From NCBI GenBank assembly GCA_022432975.1, contig CM039506.1:13338006-13402005 (forward strand): a DNA stretch of 64,000 nt. The letters run 5' to 3'. The notes under the pieces were generated by a model, which saw nothing but the letters and a program-made list of their open reading frames with translations, made no database searches and was not told where the DNA came from. This document shows, piece after piece, positions 63,030 through 64,000 of this stretch. A program made the position numbers and the translations under genes. The stretch's first letter is position 1, and each line of letters opens with the position of its first letter. Origin of the DNA: Begonia masoniana (lineage: Eukaryota > Streptophyta > Magnoliopsida > Cucurbitales > Begoniaceae).

Positions 63030-64000
63030 TGAAAAATTACGATTAGTTACGCGGTGTCACATAGGATGTTACAGGGTGTTACGTGTGACACCGATGATAA
63101 ATGCAATGATGGACAATATAAAAACATGGAAATAAATGACACAGGAGGTTGGTAACGCAGTTCGGCAACCAGCCTACGTCTGCGGGGCCACGCCCAGATA
63201 TAAAAACATTTTTTTGAGTTTACGAAATTACAAGATAATCGGACTTATACAAATAAAGACTCATTCTTATCTTTGTCGCCGCCTCTAGCTAACTTCCCCA
63301 AAGAAACTGTTTTTACGAGATCCCCTCGACTTTAGAACGACCTCTCCCGAGATCTAGATAACAACAAGATCCCCTCGTTATTGGTTCCTCCTGAAACTCG
63401 TGTTATGGCAAGATCCCCTCGCCTACGATCAAGAACGACAAGCTCCCATTGTCTAAGAAACAGAATTCCTCCAAAGTTCGGATGCAGCCTCCTCCCGAGA
63501 CTGAGCTTTAATGAATAACAAATAATATTGCCTCCTGGGACACCTCCTAGAACACCAGATCGAAGTCCTCAGATGCAATACACAACACACTTAGTAGAAC
63601 GATGAAATCCACAGATTAAGTCAAGTGTGTAAAATAATCACTAACTCAAACGCAGAAGCGATGAGAGTGAAAGAAAACCGATGGCACAAGAAACGAATAA
63701 GCTTTTCACACGAAAATCAAAACTCCGTCGTCAATCAGTTTTCACAGAAAACGAAAACCTTAAATAGCCTTGGTAACTTCCATATCTTCAATTCGTTCAG
63801 TTACCAAATCGGATTTACCGCCGCAATAAATAAGGAAAACAAATCTTAACAAATTCGGTTGTGTGACACTCCGTGTGACACTTTAGGAAAGTTTCCATTA
63901 CAACTCAGATATTCATCCAAAAATTCAGGAAAGCATCCCATTAATCATGGGAACTCGAAGCCCAGCAAATCGTCTCAAATCTACAGCAAATCGGCTTTTC
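63030..64000 (-). repeat. 5' LTR of the minus-strand copia element, cut by the window end
   Basis: The first 971 of an expected ~1214 bp are present. It aligns to 52736-56558 without the solo LTR, with scattered substitutions and a CCGTGTGACACT insertion near 63870. It preserves the empty site TATAC (63246-63250). Confidence 0.92.

Larger units (their letters stand above)
52736..64000 (-). mobile_element. Sirevirus-like Ty1/copia element, minus strand, running past the window end
   Basis: On the minus strand: 5' LTR (from beyond 64000 to 63030), primer site, gag with a zinc knuckle, long spacer, second knuckle, protease, GAG-pre-integrase, integrase, RT, RNase H, a 1.1-kb spacer, polypurine tract and 3' LTR (56558-52736). 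The 3' LTR was interrupted by the solo LTR 52957-55560. Coding sequence is almost complete but carries frameshifts, stops and an internal duplication. The 9-mer GGTGTCACA recurs along it. Sirevirus affinity rests on the long gag-protease spacer and the polypurine region; it is likely but not proven. Confidence 0.92.

Overview
The window is plant nuclear DNA, most likely from a eudicot. It is AT-rich and packed with nested LTR retrotransposons (Ty1/copia, Ty3/gypsy including Athila-type), a hAT DNA transposon and a SINE-like unit. Plant host genes with plant-type introns lie between them. I recognise two host loci that look functional: a five-exon phenylcoumaran benzylic ether reductase / isoflavone reductase-like gene (37929-39451, +) and a single-coding-exon acidic protein of unknown function (28581-29300, -). 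There is also one isolated exon of a Golgin candidate 5/TMF-like gene (about 36789-37017).

Layout. 1-1108 is the end of a gypsy-type LTR carrying a 60-bp hairpin minisatellite. 1109-3031 is a decayed copia relic. 3032-22298 is a decayed gypsy element on the minus strand, split by two later insertions: a solo LTR (4334-6692, TSD CTAAT) and a whole Sirevirus-like copia element (11034-21093, TSD CAAAC). That copia element is itself split by another solo LTR (13951-16037, TSD TGTCA). 22305-24875 is a second gypsy pol tail, split by a solo LTR (22522-24812, TSD GAATA). 24876-27990 holds Athila and copia relics. 28000-30020 is the acidic host gene. 30435-36479 is a decayed hAT element (TSD CTTTAAGA). 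36789-39530 holds the golgin exon and the reductase gene. 40550-40762 is a SINE-like unit. 41891-46196 is a patchwork of LTR ends and unassigned repeats.

46202-52700 is a very young LTR element: two 1161-bp LTRs with only two differences seen by eye, TSD ATGTC and an initiator-Met primer site. Its single 850-codon frame joins a Gag domain to a triplicated, tryptophan-rich region I do not recognise, and it has no protease, reverse transcriptase or integrase. 52736 to the window end is a minus-strand Sirevirus-like copia element whose 3' LTR was hit by a 2.6-kb solo LTR (52957-55560, TSD TATAC); the other LTR still shows the empty site.

The points most worth pursuing are these. (1) The young gag-plus-triplicated-domain element. 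(2) A set of 2.1-2.6-kb solo LTRs from several families. All share an intron-like module (GTAAGT ... TGYAG/GTGA), and most carry a copy-specific cassette of hairpins, palindromes or minisatellites toward the sense 3' end. (3) A 9-mer, GGTGTCACA, that recurs nine times in one orientation, and in two reading frames, through the last copia element.
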